The notes under the pieces: model-generated
What the model saw: only the letters and a program-made list of their open reading frames with translations
What the model was told of the DNA's origin: nothing
Database searches by the model: none
Program-made: the position numbers and the translations under genes
In this document: in pieces, positions 63,801 through 64,000 of the stretch
Layout of the letters: the number at the start of each line of letters is the position of its first letter
Position numbering within the stretch: the stretch's first letter is position 1
Assembly (NCBI RefSeq): GCF_050948175.1
Contig: NW_027490124.1
Coordinates: forward strand, 992,001-1,056,000
Direction: 5' to 3'
Source of the DNA: Xylocopa sonorina
Taxonomy: Eukaryota > Arthropoda > Insecta > Hymenoptera > Apidae
DNA: 64,000 bases

Positions 63801-64000
63801 AAAAGAATGTAAATGCGACACTTGCATGCTAGGAAATAGCGTTTGAAGATGTCTACGTATCGTAGCAATAGCGTTCTAATGCTTCTTAAAACGCTATATC
63901 GCATCTCACTTCTATGTTTCATGATAAGATATAATATTCATTGCGAAGTGTCATGTATACCTCGTATTCACTTCAAAAGAATGTAAATGCGACACTTGCA
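60787..64000 (+). repeat. Second copy of a roughly 60.8 kb-spaced large repeat (first copy 1-3562)
   Basis: The opening words of the window (AACGATCCTCCACGCCGTTT) recur at 60787. The match covers the non-satellite end of the composite element as well as the satellite, so it is not just generic satellite similarity. A handful of single-base differences and two exact one-unit losses separate the copies. Either a tandem segmental duplication, a very large higher-order unit, or an assembly or haplotype artefact. Confidence 0.93.
61001..64000 (+). repeat. 174 bp tandem satellite, start of a repeated copy of the first array
   Basis: Unit by unit this reproduces 215-3562 with rare substitutions (for example 236 G versus 61022 A). 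Two whole units of the first copy are missing, so the offset falls from 60786 to 60438. It continues beyond the window. Confidence 0.97.

Noticed and set aside
215..64000. CENP-B box in the satellite unit
   Set aside because: No match to the mammalian CENP-B box core was seen in the unit, and its use would not be expected in insects.

Overview
This is a eukaryotic, heterochromatic window, almost certainly from an insect or other arthropod. About four fifths of it is one tandem satellite with a 174 bp unit. Anchor words recur at 411, 585, 759 and 933, exactly 174 apart. The rest is transposable-element debris and one AT-rich island. The animal assignment rests on a BEL/Pao retrotransposon, a superfamily known only from animals. 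The AT-rich island carrying GC-rich repeats recalls hymenopteran genomes, but that is inference. I see no intact conserved host gene, rRNA, tRNA or CRISPR.

Layout: 1-214, 3' end of a composite element. 215-16122, satellite on + (about 91 units). 16123-17362, element copy A. 17363-18168, diverged satellite. 18169-21842, a decayed BEL/Pao remnant on the minus strand (LTR fragment, polypurine tract, pol). 21843-23454, diverged satellite. 23455-25000, element copy B (minus). 25001-25590, diverged satellite. 25591-49213, satellite on + (about 136 units) with higher-order repeats. 49214-53700, a non-satellite island with weak candidate exons. 53701-59601, satellite on minus (about 34 units). 59602-61000, element copy C with a 193-codon ORF. 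61001-64000, satellite on + again.

The main novelty is a family of roughly 1.2-1.55 kb elements buried in the satellite (A, B, C and a repeat of C at the window start). They share a layout: GC-rich 5' block, AT-rich block, then a reading frame with an Arg/Lys-rich motif and a later Asp-Pro motif. I cannot assign it to a known family. The 5' ends of A and B align and, in opposite orientations, abut the same TACGTA site of the satellite unit, which suggests a site preference.

The second is large-scale repetition. Bases 60787-64000 repeat 1-3562 almost exactly at an offset of 60786, falling to 60438 because the second copy lacks exactly two 174 bp units. The window is therefore about one period of a roughly 60.8 kb repeat, or an assembly duplication. 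The satellite changes direction only at non-satellite islands.
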